This document shows positions 4,622 through 5,485 of a DNA stretch of 5,485 nt, one piece after another. Every line of letters begins with the position of its first letter. The first letter of the stretch is position 1. Below the pieces are notes generated by a model. The model did no database searches. It saw nothing but the letters and a program-made list of their open reading frames with translations, and was not told where the DNA came from. The translations under genes and the position numbers were made by a program. This DNA is from Chloroflexota bacterium (GTDB taxonomy: Bacteria > Chloroflexota > UBA6077 > FW602-bin22 > JACQUS01): positions 1-5,485 of the forward strand of contig JACQUS010000310.1 in NCBI GenBank assembly GCA_016210125.1, given 5' to 3'.

Positions 4622-5485
4622 GCCTGCTGCTGGTCAGCGGACGCTATCCCCCGCGGTCGGACGGCATCGGCGACTACACCGCCGGCCTCGCGCAGGCGCT
4701 GCGCCACGCCGGCTGGCCGGTGGCAGTGCTGACCGGCGACGCGGAGACACGGAGACACGGGGACGCGGCGACCAGCTTCCCCGCGTCCCCGCGTCGCCCC
4801 TTCTCCGCGTCGGCCCCGGTGGAAGGTGGGGAGCGGGGTGAGATCATCCGTCTGCCGCGCTGGGACGCCGCCGGACTGCGCGCCGCGGTGGATGTGCTGC
4901 GGCAGCAGCGCCCGACGGCGGTGCTGTGGCAGTACAACCCGTTCTCCTATGGGCGGAAGGGTCTCTGCCTCGAGTACGCGCTGCTGCCATGGCTGGTCCG
5001 GCGCGCGACCGACGCCCCAGTTGTCGTCACGCTGCACGAGCTGGCCTACCCGTGGGGCCGTGGCGGCTGGCGTGGTCTGGTCTGGGCGGCCGTCCAACGC
5101 CTCCAGCTCGCCGCCGTCGCGCGCACCGCTAGCGCGCTGGTCGTGACCACCGGCGCGCGGGCCACCTGGCTGCGCCAGTACGGGCCGCGGGCGCGCGTTG
5201 CGCGCATCCCCGTCGGCAGCAGCCTGCCGGCGGTCCGGCTGGCAGAGGGCGCTCCGCAGGCCGTGCGCGCGCGCTTCGGCCTGCCGGCCTACGCGTACCT
5301 GCTCGGTGCCTTCGGCACGCTCAATGACGGCCGGCCGCTCGGCGGCACGCTCGGCGCGCTGGCGCGGGTGCCCGACGCGTGGCTCGTCTGGGTGGGCGAC
5401 CTCGGCGGGGCCGAGCGCGCCCGCGAGCGCCGGCAGCGCCTGGCCGACGCGCTCGGGGTGGGCGGGCGAGTGCGCTGGCTCGGCC
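4618..5485 (+). CDS. GT4-type glycosyltransferase, N-terminal part (3' end outside window)
   Basis: The frame opens at GTG 4618-4620, overlapping the preceding TGA by four bases (GTGA), and stays open to the window edge: 289 complete codons. No strong Shine-Dalgarno is visible, so translation probably depends on coupling. The N-terminus, LLLVSGRYPPRSDGIGDYT (3-21), is a classic GT4 beginning: a strand followed by a glycine loop. Further marks are WQYNPFSYG (104-112), VVVTLHEL (135-142), ALVVTTGARATWL (173-185), IPVGSSLP (197-204), and the start of the donor domain, YLLGAFGTLNDGRPL (227-241), with VWVGD (257-261). The catalytic E-x7-E region would lie beyond the edge. Residues 42-75, between VAVLTGD and IIRLPRW, are a low-complexity insert encoded by an inverted 8-mer repeat, where relatives would normally have a short link. 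It is presumably another sugar transferase of the same pathway. Confidence 0.88.
   Translation, partial: MSLLLVSGRYPPRSDGIGDYTAGLAQALRHAGWPVAVLTGDAETRRHGDAATSFPASPRRPFSASAPVEGGERGEIIRLPRWDAAGLRAAVDVLRQQRPTAVLWQYNPFSYGRKGLCLEYALLPWLVRRATDAPVVVTLHELAYPWGRGGWRGLVWAAVQRLQLAAVARTASALVVTTGARATWLRQYGPRARVARIPVGSSLPAVRLAEGAPQAVRARFGLPAYAYLLGAFGTLNDGRPLGGTLGALARVPDAWLVWVGDLGGAERARERRQRLADALGVGGRVRWLG
4738..4811 (+). repeat. Inverted array of 8-mers (4 + 4) inside a glycosyltransferase gene
   Basis: The left arm is four tandem 8-mers: GACGCGGA (4738), GACACGGA (4746), GACACGGG (4754) and GACGCGGC (4762). After a 10-base loop (4770-4779) come four 8-mers in the opposite sense: CCCGCGTC (4780), CCCGCGTC (4788), GCCCCTTC (4796) and TCCGCGTC (4804). 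The two 32-base arms are complementary at 26 of 32 positions, so the DNA or mRNA could form a long hairpin. The block is in frame and encodes residues 41 to 65 of the glycosyltransferase, including ETRRHG. It is related to the tract at 511-534. Confidence 0.85.

Noticed and set aside
4600..5097. A 165-codon minus-strand open frame containing SPCLRV-type peptide
   Set aside because: This peptide is what the reverse strand of the 8-mer repeat always encodes. The forward GT4 frame is supported by conserved motifs on both sides.

Overview
This is a very GC-rich 5.5-kb window from a bacterial surface-glycan (polysaccharide, glycolipid or O-antigen-type) biosynthesis cluster. Six genes lie head to tail on the + strand with no real gap between them. 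In order they are: a class I methyltransferase (its 5' end is outside the window), a WaaE/KdtX-like family 2 glycosyltransferase (GT2), a GT4-type glycosyltransferase, a second class I methyltransferase, a second GT4 glycosyltransferase, and a third GT4-type glycosyltransferase that runs off the right edge. Junctions are overlaps of 4 to 14 bases or gaps of 3 to 10 bases, and four of the five visible starts are GTG. The fifth gene appears to start at CTG. No promoter, rho-independent terminator, tRNA, rRNA or CRISPR array is visible. All long minus-strand ORFs look like antisense shadows.

The host cannot be fixed from sequence alone. Strong GC bias, GTG starts and the GACRCGGN/NCCGYGTC 8-mer repeats would fit a Chloroflexota-type genome, where I recall similar repeats. 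That is a low-confidence guess from memory, not a database result.

The unusual part is repeat-like, palindrome-rich DNA inside three coding regions of this one operon, in each case without breaking the reading frame. (a) At 511-600, 8-mer repeats form an abnormal low-complexity tail on methyltransferase 1. (b) At about 2815-3033, about 73 codons of hairpin-rich DNA split the Rossmann domain of methyltransferase 2. (c) At 4738-4811, an inverted array of four plus four 8-mers (32-base arms, 10-base loop) lies in the N-terminal domain of the last glycosyltransferase. Repeats (a) and (c) encode the same hexapeptide ETRRHG in unrelated proteins. A tandem 8-mer of this type has no stop codon in any of six frames and gives the same octapeptide in each frame of one strand, which would help explain why proteins tolerate it. 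The arrangement recalls the Rickettsia palindromic elements that insert in frame into genes.

Functionally, the three GT4 enzymes and the GT2 enzyme would add sugars one after another from nucleotide- or lipid-linked donors at the cytoplasmic face of the membrane. The two methyltransferases could methylate sugars or chain ends. Exact substrates cannot be read from the sequence.
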